Positions 1 to 9,063 of a DNA stretch of 51,205 nucleotides are shown piece by piece. Origin of the DNA: an uncultured Halieaceae bacterium (GTDB lineage: Bacteria > Pseudomonadota > Gammaproteobacteria > Pseudomonadales > Halieaceae); the NCBI GenBank assembly GCA_938074135.1, contig CALJFL010000042.1, positions 1-51,205 on the forward strand, written 5' to 3'. The position numbers and the translations under genes are program-made. The notes beneath the pieces were generated by a model. It searched no databases and was not told the DNA's origin. It saw only the letters and a list, made by a program, of their open reading frames with translations. Within the stretch, counting starts at the first letter, position 1. The number at the start of each line of letters is the position of its first letter.

Positions 1-747
1 GGTATGCATCCGTGGCGCAAGGGCCCCTTCGAACTGTTCGGCCTGCATATCGACACCGAGTGGCGCTCCGACTGGAAGTGGCAGCGTCTGCACAAGTCGA
101 TCGCGCCATTAACCGGTCGCCGGGTACTGGATGTTGGATGCGGCAGTGGGTATCACTGTTGGCGGATGCTTGGCGAAGGCGCTGCTGAAGTGATTGGTAT
201 CGACCCTACACCCCTGTTCGTGGTGCAGTTCTGGGCGCTGCAAAAATACCTGCAGCAACAAAATATCTGGGTACTGCCCGCGGGCATTGAACAGGTACCG
301 GCAAAGCTCAAAGCCTTCGACACCGTGTTTTCGATGGGCGTGCTGTACCACCGTCGCTCACCCATGGACCACCTGATGGAATTGCGCGACTGCCTGCGCC
401 CGGGCGGCGAGCTGGTACTGGAAACGCTGGTGATAGAGGGCGGTCCCGGCGCCACCCTGGTACCCGCCGGCCGTTACGCCCGCATGGGCAACGTCTGGTT
501 CCTGCCCAGCACCGATACGCTTCTGGGCTGGTTGGCCAAGGTCGGTTTCGACAATCCCACCGTGGTCGACGTGACCGTCACCTCAACCGAGGAACAACGC
601 AGCACCGACTGGATGACTTTCCACTCTCTAAAAGACTTCCTCGATCCGAATGACCCGTCGAAATCCATCGAGGGCTATCCGGCGCCGACCCGGGCGATTG
701 TGACGGCGAAAGCTGCCGGAACATGGCTGCCGCCGGAACATTTATAA
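1..747 (+). CDS. cmoB: tRNA U34 carboxymethyltransferase CmoB, 5' end cut by window
   Basis: Only the last 248 or so codons are present. The reading frame is open through base 1, and the family is about 320 residues, so roughly 75 N-terminal residues lie outside the window. The Rossmann SAM-binding motif [11 protein letters not shown] and the acidic loop GIDP are clear, as are the family-typical PWRKGPF start region, the [16 protein letters not shown] segment and the C-terminal TDWMTFHSL segment. CmoB uses carboxy-S-adenosylmethionine to convert 5-hydroxyuridine at the tRNA wobble position into cmo5U, in the cytoplasm. The gene is convergent with lon, with an inverted-repeat element between their stop codons. 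Its usual partner cmoA is not in the window. Confidence 0.95.
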   Translation, partial: GMHPWRKGPFELFGLHIDTEWRSDWKWQRLHKSIAPLTGRRVLDVGCGSGYHCWRMLGEGAAEVIGIDPTPLFVVQFWALQKYLQQQNIWVLPAGIEQVPAKLKAFDTVFSMGVLYHRRSPMDHLMELRDCLRPGGELVLETLVIEGGPGATLVPAGRYARMGNVWFLPSTDTLLGWLAKVGFDNPTVVDVTVTSTEEQRSTDWMTFHSLKDFLDPNDPSKSIEGYPAPTRAIVTAKAAGTWLPPEHL

Positions 748-769
748 ATAGTAATCAGCTAAGGCTGGG

Positions 770-877
770 GTCTGGCTGTCTGGCGCCCCGCCCGGACTGT
801 GCGAGACATGGATGTCGAGCCCAAGCCCCCATGGATGGGTTCACGGCGTGTCCGGTCGGGGTGCCAGACAGCCAGAC
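770..877. repeat. Large inverted-repeat element between convergent cmoB and lon
   Basis: Two 28-base arms (770-797 and 850-877) are reverse complements with only two mismatches. They enclose a 52-base centre. The centre holds two further small palindromes of the same pattern: GACATGGATGTC at 805-816 and CCCATGGATGGG at 828-839. The element fills most of the 159-bp gap between the cmoB and lon stop codons. The symmetry suggests a bidirectional transcription terminator or a dispersed REP/MITE-like intergenic element. I see only one copy in this window, so that it is dispersed is inference. Confidence 0.75.
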
Positions 878-906
878 TCCGACAAGCCTGATTCAAACGC
901 ACTAAC

Positions 907-3330
907 TCAATGCAGCGCCTTATCAATCCGGTGCTCATGAAACACGTACTCAAACACCTCACGATAATTCCGCGCAAAGTGCACATTGATGCCCTCGCGC
1001 AGGTAGTCCGGCAACTCCTCAAAGTCACGGCGGTTGGCATGGGGCAGAATCAGTTCCATGATCTTGCTGCGCCGTGCGGCAATGACTTTTTCGCGAATAC
1101 CGCCGACCGGCAGCACCTGGCCGGTAAGGGTCAGTTCACCGGTCATCGCCAGCGGACGCTTGATGCGCTCCTTGCGCGCCAATGACACCAGCGCGGTCGC
1201 CATCGTGATACCGGCGCTGGGACCATCCTTGGGTGTGGCGCCCTCGGGAACATGCATGTGCACCATGCTCATATCAAAAAAGTCGAGGTCACAGCCGTAA
1301 TCCTTGAGGTGGCCGATCACATAACTGTAGGCGATCTCTGCCGACTCCTTCATCACGTCACCCAGTTGACCGGTGAGTTTGAAGCCGCGGTTGAGGGTGT
1401 GAATTTGTGAGGACTCGATGGCCAGGGTTGCTCCGCCCATTGCAGTCCAGGCCAGGCCAGTAGCAACGCCCAGTCCACGCAAGGGCTTATCGGCCTGAAA
1501 CGGCGGCATGCCGAGCAGGCCGTCGATATCTTTCTTACCAACACGCAGCTTTTCCTCGTCGCCCTCCAGCAGGCGCACGATAGACTTGCGCATAACGCGC
1601 GCCAACTGCTTTTCCAGTGTCCTGACGCCTGCCTCACGGCAATAGGAATCGATGACGTATTTGAGTCCCGCATCGTTAATCTTCAATTGCTCATCGCTCA
1701 GCCCATGGCGCTGCAACTGCTTGGGCCACAGATGCTTTCTGGCGATACCCAACTTCTCCTCGGCAACGTAGCCGGACAAGCGCAGGGTTTCCATTCGATC
1801 CAGCAACGGGCCAGGTATGGTGTCGAGCTGGTTAGCGGTGCAGATAAACAACACCTTGGACAGGTCGACGCGAAGATCCAGGTAGTGATCCAGAAACTCG
1901 CTGTTTTGCTCCGGGTCCAGCACCTCCAACAGCGCTGAGGCGGGATCGCCACGGAATGACGAGCCGATCTTGTCGATCTCGTCCAGCATAATGACCGGAT
2001 TGGAAACCTGTACTTCCTTCAGCGCCTGCACAAATTTTCCAGGCATGGCTCCAATGTAGGTTCGACGGTGGCCCTTGATTTCGGCCTCATCGCGCATACC
2101 GCCCAGGCTGAAACGGTAGAACTCGCGACCCAGCGCATCGGCTACCGAACGGCCTATGCTGGTTTTGCCGACACCGGGAGGACCCACCAACAGCAGGATA
2201 GAGCCTGAAATTTCACCACGAAAAGCGCCGACGGCGAGAAATTCGAGGATGCGGGCTTTAACATCCTCCAGGCCCTCGTGATGCTCATTCAGCACCTCGC
2301 GGGCATGCGGCAGCTCCAGGTTATCTTCCGAGTGAACACCCCAGGGCACCGAGGTCGCCCAGTCGAGGTAATTACGGGTAACACCATATTCAGGGGAGCC
2401 GGTCTCCAGAACCGACAACTTCTGCATTTCGTCGGCGATGCGTTTGGCCACGGCCTCGGGCAACTCCAACGCGGCGATACGCTCCTCAAACATCTCGACA
2501 TCGGAGGTCCTATCGTCTTTGGAAATACCGAGTTCTTTCTGAATAATTTTCAGTTGCTCGCGCAGGAAGAACTCGCGCTGCTGGTCCGACACCTTCTCAT
2601 TAACCTGGCTGGTGATCTGGCCTTGCAGCTCAGCGACCTCGCGTTCTTTGCGCAGCAGTGTCAGAACTTTCTCTATGCGGGAGCGCAGCGGCAGGGTATC
2701 GAGAATTTCCTGCAATTGGTCGCCGGCAGCAGTCGTAAGGGCGGCTGAAAAGTCGGCCAGCAGGCTGGGCTGATTGATATTGAAGTTAGTCATGTACTGC
2801 TTCAGCTCTTCGCTGTACAGCGGATTGAGCGGCAGCAGTTCCTTGATCTCCTTGATCAGGGCCATGGCACAGGCCTTGATTTCGTCGGAGTCGCGATCAC
2901 CGTTGCTACGGGGATACTCCACCTGCACCAGATAGGGTGGTTTGTCGTTCAGCCAGCGAACAATGCGAAAACGCTTGATGCCCTGGGCCAAAAACTGGCC
3001 GGCGCCATCGGTCTGCATGGGCGGCCGGTGCAGTCGCACCACGCAGCCCATCTCGGGAAAATCGCGGGGGTCAGTGCCGGAGGCATCGGTATTTTCAACG
3101 TAAGACAAGCCCAACAAGCCATTGCCGACCTCGCCCAGGGCCTTCAACGTGGAACCCCACTCCTGCGGGTTGATAGCAACCGGTTGCACCTGCCCGGGGA
3201 AGAAGGGGCGGTTGGGAATGGGCATCAGATGCAGCGTCTCCGGCAGGACCTCATCGGCTACCGCCGGCGCGTGCGGGTTTTCTTCTGGTGCTACCAGTTC
3301 CGCGTCATCGCGCTGATCATGCTCACTCAT
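907..3330 (-). CDS. lon: ATP-dependent Lon protease
   Basis: Cytoplasmic AAA+ serine protease that degrades misfolded and regulatory proteins. About 807 residues, the usual length. Domains in order are the N-terminal substrate-binding domain (about 30-230, starting at LHLMPIPNRPFFPGQ), a coiled linker, the AAA+ module with Walker A GPPGVGKTS near 381 and Walker B VIMLDEIDKI, and the C-terminal protease with catalytic Ser705 in PKDGPSAG and Lys748 in GGIREKVIAA. The 43-residue Ser-Lys spacing equals that of E. coli Lon. ATG at 3330 is chosen over an in-frame GTG at 3339 because GGGAG lies 8 bases before it. A sigma32-type promoter lies just upstream. Confidence 0.96.
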   Translation of the reverse strand: MSEHDQRDDAELVAPEENPHAPAVADEVLPETLHLMPIPNRPFFPGQVQPVAINPQEWGSTLKALGEVGNGLLGLSYVENTDASGTDPRDFPEMGCVVRLHRPPMQTDGAGQFLAQGIKRFRIVRWLNDKPPYLVQVEYPRSNGDRDSDEIKACAMALIKEIKELLPLNPLYSEELKQYMTNFNINQPSLLADFSAALTTAAGDQLQEILDTLPLRSRIEKVLTLLRKEREVAELQGQITSQVNEKVSDQQREFFLREQLKIIQKELGISKDDRTSDVEMFEERIAALELPEAVAKRIADEMQKLSVLETGSPEYGVTRNYLDWATSVPWGVHSEDNLELPHAREVLNEHHEGLEDVKARILEFLAVGAFRGEISGSILLLVGPPGVGKTSIGRSVADALGREFYRFSLGGMRDEAEIKGHRRTYIGAMPGKFVQALKEVQVSNPVIMLDEIDKIGSSFRGDPASALLEVLDPEQNSEFLDHYLDLRVDLSKVLFICTANQLDTIPGPLLDRMETLRLSGYVAEEKLGIARKHLWPKQLQRHGLSDEQLKINDAGLKYVIDSYCREAGVRTLEKQLARVMRKSIVRLLEGDEEKLRVGKKDIDGLLGMPPFQADKPLRGLGVATGLAWTAMGGATLAIESSQIHTLNRGFKLTGQLGDVMKESAEIAYSYVIGHLKDYGCDLDFFDMSMVHMHVPEGATPKDGPSAGITMATALVSLARKERIKRPLAMTGELTLTGQVLPVGGIREKVIAARRSKIMELILPHANRRDFEELPDYLREGINVHFARNYREVFEYVFHEHRIDKALH

Positions 3331-3365
3331 TGGTGCCACTCCCGGTGTTTGCCTTCATCCTGTGA

Positions 3366-3393
3366 ATATGGGGCCCAGAGGGGGATTTTCAAG
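3366..3393 (-). promoter_or_regulatory. Sigma32 (RpoH) heat-shock promoter of lon
   Basis: On the minus strand, CTTGAAA (3393-3387), a 13-base spacer and CCCCATAT (3373-3366) match the enterobacterial RpoH consensus at both elements and in spacing. Transcription would start near 3358, about 28 bases before the lon ATG. Heat-shock control of lon is established in E. coli; its operation here is inferred. Confidence 0.8.
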
Positions 3394-3414
3394 CGGAAGT
3401 ATGCATTTCTGCCG

Positions 3415-3443
3415 TACTCACCGCCGTGCCGCACCGGTATAAT
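3415..3443 (+). promoter_or_regulatory. Sigma70-like promoter of the aminotransferase gene
   Basis: A perfect -10 box TATAAT (3438-3443) follows, after a 17-base spacer, a weak -35 TACTCA (3415-3420; 3 of 6 matches). It would start transcription near 3450, about 49 bases before the GTG start at 3499. The -10 is convincing and the -35 is poor. Confidence 0.4.
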
Positions 3444-3498
3444 CGCCGCCTCAGCTGTGACTATCACAACGTAACCGTCGTACCACGAGGATTTCCAG

Positions 3499-4773
3499 GT
3501 GCACATCGAACAGGCATCACACGAGCAACTGCTGTCGGAGCTGGCGACGCTCGAAACGCGCTATGCACAACTGGCCGACCAGCAACTGGCCCTGGACCTG
3601 ACCCGCGGCAAACCCAGTAGCGAACAGCTAGACCTGTCGGCACAGCTGGACGGCATACTGCAGGGCGATTACATCGACGCTCACGGCACAGACGTGCGCA
3701 ACTACGGCGGTATTGAAGGCTTACCCGAGGCCAGGGCGCTGTTCGGCAGTATCCTGGATTGCAGCCCCGCGGAAACCCTCATCGGCGGCAATAGCAGTCT
3801 GTCTCTGATGTACATGGTGCTGGATGTGGCGATGCGCTTCGGCCTGCGCGGTGCGGATTCCGCCTGGCAACACAACCGACAAAACCGATTCATCTGCCCG
3901 GTGCCTGGCTATGATCGCCACTTCACCGTTTGTGAGCGCCTGGGTATCGACATGGTGACAGTACCGCTGTTGGATACCGGCCCGGACATGGCTGCCGTGG
4001 AAGCGCTGGTCGCCGCCGACGAAACGATTCGCGGGATCTGGTGTGTACCGAGGTTCTCCAACCCCACCGGCTGCGTATACGACGACGATACGGTGGAACG
4101 CCTGGCCAGATTGGCACAGCGTGCGTCGGGTGACTTCCTGGTGATGTGGGACAACGCCTATGCCGTGCACGCACTGACTGACAGCGCACCCAGCCTGGCC
4201 TCCATCAGTGCCAGCGCCCGGCGCTTTGGGACCACCGACAGCATTGTGCAATTCGGCTCAACGTCAAAGGTAACCTTCGCCGGTGCCGGCGTTGCATTCC
4301 TGGCAACCAGTGAGGCCAACCTGCAAGCACTGATAGCCCACCTCTCCTTTCAGACCATAGGCCCGGACAAGGTCAACCAGCTGCGCCACCTGCGCCTATT
4401 GCGCGACGGAGACACCCTGGCCGCTCATATGGCCGGACACGCAGCGCTCATCGCGCCGCGCTTTAATGCGGTACTAAGCACGCTGGAGGCAGGACTGTCC
4501 GGGTGTGGTATGGGCCAGTGGACAAAACCCGAGGGCGGTTATTTCATTGCCTTCGACACGCTGCCCGGGCTGGCCACCGAGATTGTGCGACTAGCCGCGG
4601 AGATCGGGGTAAAACTGACACCTGCCGGCGCGACCTTCCCCTACGGCAAAGATCCGCTGGACAGCAATATCAGGCTGGCCCCGACCTACCCGACACTGGC
4701 TGACGTAAAGGCGGCCGCAGAGGCCTTTGTGGTGTGTGTGAAACTGGCCTCGATCAGGCAGCGAGTGGCTTAG
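3499..4773 (+). CDS. Class Ic (MocR-type fold) PLP-dependent aspartate aminotransferase
   Basis: A 424-residue cytoplasmic PLP enzyme. The N-terminal LDLTRGKPS motif, the YGGIEG(L)PEARALF segment, GGNSSL, CVPRFSNPTG and the Schiff-base lysine Lys257 in FGSTSKVTFAGAG mark the Aminotran_MocR (class Ic) branch, whose characterised members are aspartate aminotransferases. A stand-alone enzyme without a DNA-binding domain, so it is not a MocR regulator. Substrate is inferred from the family. The GTG start has ACGAGGA 8 bases upstream. Its TAG stop overlaps the TAA of the convergent DUF1820 gene in the shared tetranucleotide TTAG (4770-4773). Confidence 0.85.
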   Translation: MHIEQASHEQLLSELATLETRYAQLADQQLALDLTRGKPSSEQLDLSAQLDGILQGDYIDAHGTDVRNYGGIEGLPEARALFGSILDCSPAETLIGGNSSLSLMYMVLDVAMRFGLRGADSAWQHNRQNRFICPVPGYDRHFTVCERLGIDMVTVPLLDTGPDMAAVEALVAADETIRGIWCVPRFSNPTGCVYDDDTVERLARLAQRASGDFLVMWDNAYAVHALTDSAPSLASISASARRFGTTDSIVQFGSTSKVTFAGAGVAFLATSEANLQALIAHLSFQTIGPDKVNQLRHLRLLRDGDTLAAHMAGHAALIAPRFNAVLSTLEAGLSGCGMGQWTKPEGGYFIAFDTLPGLATEIVRLAAEIGVKLTPAGATFPYGKDPLDSNIRLAPTYPTLADVKAAAEAFVVCVKLASIRQRVA

Positions 4774-5117
4774 TCTTCGCTGCCCTGCTGCCCCGGCTGC
4801 AGACCGGAAAAAGGAAAGCTGGCGACATTGCCCTCGGTCACAGTGCGGGGCTCGGAAATCCGGCCGGTGCCTTCCTTGTCGACCTCGTCGATACGAATAA
4901 TGGACTGCAGGGGGATGTAGCTACGCTTGACGCCGCTGAACTCGGTTTTGAGCTTCTCTTCGCTGGGATCAACCAGGATTTGCGAGCGCTCACCGAACAG
5001 GAATTCCTCCACCTCGATAAAGCCCCACATGTCGCTCTGGTAGATCTGCTGGGCAAACACCTCGAAGACCTGGTTGCCATTTTGGAAGATCACCTTGTAG
5101 ACCGGATAATTTGCCAT
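4770..5117 (-). CDS. DUF1820 family protein
   Basis: A 115-residue soluble protein of unknown function. It begins YPVYKVIFQNGNQVFEVFA and contains MWGFIEVEEFLFGE, both typical of DUF1820, a family common in gammaproteobacteria. No signal peptide, membrane segment or catalytic motif is visible, and the end is polar (PGQQGSED). ATG at 5117 is chosen because AGAGGA lies 5 bases upstream; an upstream in-frame start at 5159 has no such site. It is convergent with the aminotransferase and divergent from miaB, so it forms its own transcription unit. Confidence 0.85.
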   Translation of the reverse strand: MANYPVYKVIFQNGNQVFEVFAQQIYQSDMWGFIEVEEFLFGERSQILVDPSEEKLKTEFSGVKRSYIPLQSIIRIDEVDKEGTGRISEPRTVTEGNVASFPFSGLQPGQQGSED

Positions 5118-5229
5118 TGTTTCCTCTAACCGCGACGCCCAAAGTTCGTGTAATGCCACCCCGGATTTCTGGGGGCGGCAATATTACCACCCCCGACGTG
5201 AATTGCCAGCCCGGGTGCGGTTATCGGAC

Positions 5230-5258
5230 TGTGTTTCGACACCGCAAATCTGTATAAT
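5230..5258 (+). promoter_or_regulatory. Candidate promoter of the miaB operon
   Basis: A perfect TATAAT (5253-5258) with TG directly before it lies 60 bases upstream of the miaB start. The -35 candidate TGTGTT (5230-5235) at 17-base spacing is weak, so the call rests on the -10 box and its position in the divergent gap. Confidence 0.35.
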
Positions 5259-5317
5259 CCGCTGCCCTTTTCTGACCCCTAGAGGATAGGCCTGCGGCAC
5301 GCCGCGAGCAAGCACAA

Positions 5318-6649
5318 GTGAGCAAGAAGCTATACATCAAAACCCACGGTTGCCAGATGAACGAGTACGACTCGGCTCGGATGCGCGACCTGCTGGAAGA
5401 GAGCCATGACCTGGTGCCCACGGACAACCCCGAGGATGCCGATGTATTGCTGCTAAATACCTGTTCTATAAGGGAAAAAGCTCAAGAAAAAGTCTTTCAC
5501 CAGCTCGGGCGATGGAAACACCTGAAGCAGAAGAACCCGAATCTCATCATTGGCGTGGGTGGCTGTGTAGCCAGCCAGGAAGGCGCCGAGATCGGCAAAC
5601 GAGCGCCCTATGTCGACCTCGTTTTTGGACCACAGACGCTACACCGCCTGCCGCAGATGATGGAGCAGCGCGGCCCCGGTGGCACCCTGGTCGTCGATGT
5701 CAGCTTCCCCGAGATCGAAAAATTCGACCGTTTGCCGGAGCCAAAAGTGGAGGGTCCCACGGCATTCGTCTCCATTATGGAAGGCTGCAGTAAATACTGT
5801 ACCTTCTGCGTTGTGCCCTACACCCGCGGTGAAGAGGTTTCACGACCGGTCGATGATGTCATTGCAGAGGTCGCACACCTGGCGGCCGGCGGCGTGCGGG
5901 AGGTGAATCTGCTGGGGCAGAATGTCAACGCCTTCCGGGGCGAGAATCACCTGGGAGAGATCGTCGATTTCGCAGAGTTGCTGGGCCTGGTAGCCCGGGT
6001 GCCCGGTATCGACCGAATTCGTTACACCACCTCTCACCCGGTCGAGTTCTCCGACGCACTTATCGATGCCTACGCCGAGATACCGCAGCTGGTCGACCAT
6101 TTACACCTGCCAGTACAAAGCGGTTCAGACCGCATACTGATGGCGATGAAGCGCGGACACACCGCTTTGGAATACAAGTCAAAGATTCGCCGCCTGCGCA
6201 AAATCCGGCCGCAGATCAGTATTTCCTCCGACTTTATTATTGGCTTTCCTGGGGAGAGCGAGGCCGACTTCGCCGCCACCATGAAACTGGTGGAAGATAT
6301 CGGTTTTGATACCTCCTTCAGTTTTGTCTACAGCGCCCGTCCCGGCACGCCGGCAGCCGACCTGCCCGATAACACCGGCGAGGACACCAAAAAACAGCGC
6401 CTGCAGATTCTGCAGTCCCGTATCAACCAGAATGCCCAGCGAATCAGCCGTGCCATGGTCGGCAACCGGGAGAAAATCCTGGTCACAGGTGTATCCAGGA
6501 AGGATCCAGGACAACTGCAGGGCCGTACCGAGAACAACCGGGTAGTAAACTTCGCCTGTGATGATCACGGCCTGATCGGCGATTTCGCCACAGTCGAGGT
6601 CTACGAAGCCCTACCCAATTCGCTGCGTGGCACTTTGGTGCACAGTTGA
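5318..6649 (+). CDS. miaB: tRNA-2-methylthio-N6-dimethylallyladenosine synthase MiaB
   Basis: A radical-SAM methylthiotransferase that adds the 2-methylthio group to i6A37 of tRNAs. 443 residues. The N-terminal cluster ligands are Cys12 (THGCQMN), Cys49 (NTCSIRE) and Cys83 (GGCVASQ). The radical-SAM cluster is C157-x3-C161-x2-C164 (CSKYCTFC); all six are at the same positions as in E. coli MiaB. A TRAM domain follows from about 380 ([18 protein letters not shown]). The start is GTG with only a weak upstream purine stretch. It leads the conserved order miaB-ybeZ-ybeY-ybeX-lnt. Confidence 0.97.
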   Translation: MSKKLYIKTHGCQMNEYDSARMRDLLEESHDLVPTDNPEDADVLLLNTCSIREKAQEKVFHQLGRWKHLKQKNPNLIIGVGGCVASQEGAEIGKRAPYVDLVFGPQTLHRLPQMMEQRGPGGTLVVDVSFPEIEKFDRLPEPKVEGPTAFVSIMEGCSKYCTFCVVPYTRGEEVSRPVDDVIAEVAHLAAGGVREVNLLGQNVNAFRGENHLGEIVDFAELLGLVARVPGIDRIRYTTSHPVEFSDALIDAYAEIPQLVDHLHLPVQSGSDRILMAMKRGHTALEYKSKIRRLRKIRPQISISSDFIIGFPGESEADFAATMKLVEDIGFDTSFSFVYSARPGTPAADLPDNTGEDTKKQRLQILQSRINQNAQRISRAMVGNREKILVTGVSRKDPGQLQGRTENNRVVNFACDDHGLIGDFATVEVYEALPNSLRGTLVHS

Positions 6650-6713
6650 CGCCACCGAATTCCGGTATATCCTTTTAACTTCTATATCATGCCGTCAGCG
6701 GCAACAGGCTCAT

Positions 6714-7733
6714 TTGAATAACGAAACCGTTACCCAGGCCGCTACCCAGCAAAGCCTGACACTGGAACCCAACGATACCCGTCACCTGGCGCTGCTCTGT
6801 GGCCAGCTTGACGCGCACCTGCGGCAGATCGAACAACGCATGGGGGTGACTATCAGCGCCCGCGGCAATCAGTTCTCAATCAGCGGCCCAACGGTCAATG
6901 CTGCGACAACGCGCACGCTGTTGATCCACCTGTATGCCGAAGTCTGCCAGGGTGTGAACCTGAGTCCCGAGTCGCTGCACCTGCAGCTGCAGGAGATCGA
7001 TCAGGAGCAACTGGTGGAGGTCGACCAGGAAAAGCCGGTCGCGGCTATCCAGGTCATTCGTACCAAGCGCTCCTCGATCAAGCCACGGGGCAAGAATCAG
7101 CAGGCCTATGTGCGGGCGATCAAGAACAACGATATCAATTTCGGTATCGGCCCCGCCGGTACCGGCAAGACCTACCTGGCGGTGGCCTGCGGTGTCGAGG
7201 CGCTACTGGAAGAGCGGGTCCGCCGCATCCTGTTGGTGCGCCCGGCCGTAGAAGCCGGCGAAAAGCTGGGCTTCCTGCCCGGCGATCTGAGCCAGAAAAT
7301 TGATCCCTACCTGCGGCCGCTGTACGACGCCCTGTACGAAATGCTCGGTTTTGAGACGGTCAATAAATACATCGAGCGCAATATCATTGAGGTGGCACCG
7401 CTGGCCTTTATGCGCGGGAGAACGCTCAATAATGCCTTTATCATCCTCGACGAGGCCCAGAACACCACCCGTGAGCAGATGAAAATGTTCCTGACCCGGA
7501 TCGGGTTCGGTTCCACCGCTGTGGTCACCGGCGACGCCACCCAGATTGACCTTCCCCGGGGCACCCAGTCGGGCCTTACCCATGTCAGCAAGGTGCTGAC
7601 CGAGGTCGACGGCCTGGCCTTTACCTGGTTCGCCAATCGCGATGTCGTGCGCCACCCGCTGGTCCAGCGTATCGTTGAGGCTTACGATGCCCACGAGGAC
7701 ACGACTGCCAGCCTCGACAAGACGCAGCGATGA
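6714..7733 (+). CDS. ybeZ: PhoH-like ATPase YbeZ (PhoL)
   Basis: About 339 residues. An N-terminal nucleic-acid-binding region (about 20-125) is followed by the PhoH P-loop ATPase domain with Walker A GPAGTGKT near 146 and Walker [10 protein letters not shown] near 245. YbeZ proteins work with the endoribonuclease YbeY in ribosomal RNA maturation and stress; ybeY overlaps its stop codon by 4 bases here. The start is set at TTG 6714 (LNNETVTQ), with AGG 6 bases upstream. An in-frame ATG-less extension back to 6627 would run into miaB and has no recognisable family sequence. A promoter inside the 64-bp miaB gap is possible but not clear. Confidence 0.93.
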   Translation: MNNETVTQAATQQSLTLEPNDTRHLALLCGQLDAHLRQIEQRMGVTISARGNQFSISGPTVNAATTRTLLIHLYAEVCQGVNLSPESLHLQLQEIDQEQLVEVDQEKPVAAIQVIRTKRSSIKPRGKNQQAYVRAIKNNDINFGIGPAGTGKTYLAVACGVEALLEERVRRILLVRPAVEAGEKLGFLPGDLSQKIDPYLRPLYDALYEMLGFETVNKYIERNIIEVAPLAFMRGRTLNNAFIILDEAQNTTREQMKMFLTRIGFGSTAVVTGDATQIDLPRGTQSGLTHVSKVLTEVDGLAFTWFANRDVVRHPLVQRIVEAYDAHEDTTASLDKTQR

Positions 7734-8206
7734 ATCTGACCGTGGATATCCAAAGTGCCAGTGCCGAACCTGTTCCCGAAGAGGAAGACATAAGGCACTG
7801 GATAGGCAGTGCCCTCAGTCACGCGCGCAAGCGCAGCGAAGCCGCAGAAGTCAGTATCCGGTTGGTCGATGAAGCCGAGATGGCCGAGCTCAATAGCAAC
7901 TATCGCGGTAAAAGCGACGCAACGAATGTGCTTTCATTCCCCACCGACCTGCCCACCGACCTGCAGCTACCCCTGCTCGGCGATATCGTTATCTGCGCGC
8001 CTGTGGTGCGACGCGAGGCCAACGAGCAGGGCAAACCACTGCAGGCACATTGGGCGCACATGACTGTTCATGGCACCCTGCACCTGCTCGGCTATGACCA
8101 TATCGAGGACGCCGACGCGGCGGTCATGGAAGCCCTGGAAACAGACATCCTGAAACAACTTGACTACCCTTGTCCCTACGCCGGTTATCGGACCGAGGAG
8201 CACTAA
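7730..8206 (+). CDS. ybeY: Endoribonuclease YbeY, 16S rRNA maturation
   Basis: 158 residues, full family length. The zinc site [11 protein letters not shown] puts histidines at 114, 118 and 124, the same numbering as E. coli YbeY, and [10 protein letters not shown] is the second family signature. The enzyme acts in 16S rRNA 3'-end maturation and 70S quality control. The start codon overlaps the ybeZ stop (ATGA), indicating translational coupling. Six bases separate its stop from the ybeX start. Confidence 0.96.
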   Translation: MNLTVDIQSASAEPVPEEEDIRHWIGSALSHARKRSEAAEVSIRLVDEAEMAELNSNYRGKSDATNVLSFPTDLPTDLQLPLLGDIVICAPVVRREANEQGKPLQAHWAHMTVHGTLHLLGYDHIEDADAAVMEALETDILKQLDYPCPYAGYRTEEH

Positions 8207-8212
8207 GCGAAC

Positions 8213-9055
8213 ATGAACGACGACCGATTTAGCAACGAGCCGGATGAACGATCCTGGCTCGACAAAATCACCCATCTATTTTCGTCGGAGCCCAGAACCC
8301 GGGAAGACCTGGAAGACGTCCTGTCGATTGCTGCCGACAATGAGGTGATCGATCAGGATGCCCACAGCATCATCGAGGGCGCCATGCAGGTCAGTGACAT
8401 GCAGGCCCGCGACATCATGATTCCACGCTCGCAGATGGTAGTTATCAAGGCCGAGCAGACCCTGGAAGAGATCTTGCCGCAAATCATCCGCGCGGCGCAC
8501 TCGCGCTACCCGGTGATTGGCGACAGCAATGATGATGTTCTCGGTATTCTTCTGGCCAAGGACCTGTTGCCACTAATCCTCGACAGAGAGCACGCCGACC
8601 TGCAGATTACCGACCTTCTGCGACAAACGTTGGTAGTACCAGAGAGCAAGCGGCTGAACGTACTACTGCGTGAATTTCGCGAGAACCGCAACCACATGGC
8701 CATTGTTATCGACGAGTACGGTGGTGTCGCCGGGCTGGTGACCATCGAGGATGTGCTGGAGGAAATCGTCGGCGAAATTGAGGACGAAACCGATATTGAG
8801 GAAGACCAGTTCATCCGCAAGATCAGTGACAAGGACTTCTTCATCAAGGCATTGACGCCGATCGAGGATTTCAACGATTACTTCAATGCCGACTTCAGCG
8901 ATGAAGAATTCGATACGGTAGGCGGCCTTGTCTTGCAGGCCTTCGGCCATATGCCAGCGCGCAACGAGGTCACTACCCTGGAGCACTTCGAGTTCAAGGT
9001 TATCAACGCCGACCAGCGCAAGATTCACAGCTTGCGCATGCGGCCACCGGCCTGA
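8213..9055 (+). CDS. ybeX: CorC/HlyC family CBS-domain protein (YbeX)
   Basis: 280 residues, soluble: no DUF21 membrane domain. Two CBS domains span about 65-185 (MIPRSQMVVI at the first, RNHMAIVIDEYGG and GLVTIEDVLEEIVGEIEDE at the second). A C-terminal CorC_HlyC transporter-associated domain follows (FDTVGGLVLQAFGHMP). Annotated as a magnesium/cobalt efflux accessory protein, with newer links to ribosome maturation given its fixed place after ybeY. The operon position between ybeY and lnt is the classical one. Confidence 0.93.
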   Translation: MNDDRFSNEPDERSWLDKITHLFSSEPRTREDLEDVLSIAADNEVIDQDAHSIIEGAMQVSDMQARDIMIPRSQMVVIKAEQTLEEILPQIIRAAHSRYPVIGDSNDDVLGILLAKDLLPLILDREHADLQITDLLRQTLVVPESKRLNVLLREFRENRNHMAIVIDEYGGVAGLVTIEDVLEEIVGEIEDETDIEEDQFIRKISDKDFFIKALTPIEDFNDYFNADFSDEEFDTVGGLVLQAFGHMPARNEVTTLEHFEFKVINADQRKIHSLRMRPPA

Positions 9056-9063
9056 CGGCGGCG

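Noticed and set aside
3438..5258. Riboswitch or attenuator in the leaders of the aminotransferase and miaB genes.
   Set aside because: The leaders are about 49 and 60 bases, too short for a known riboswitch, and no terminator stem is present.
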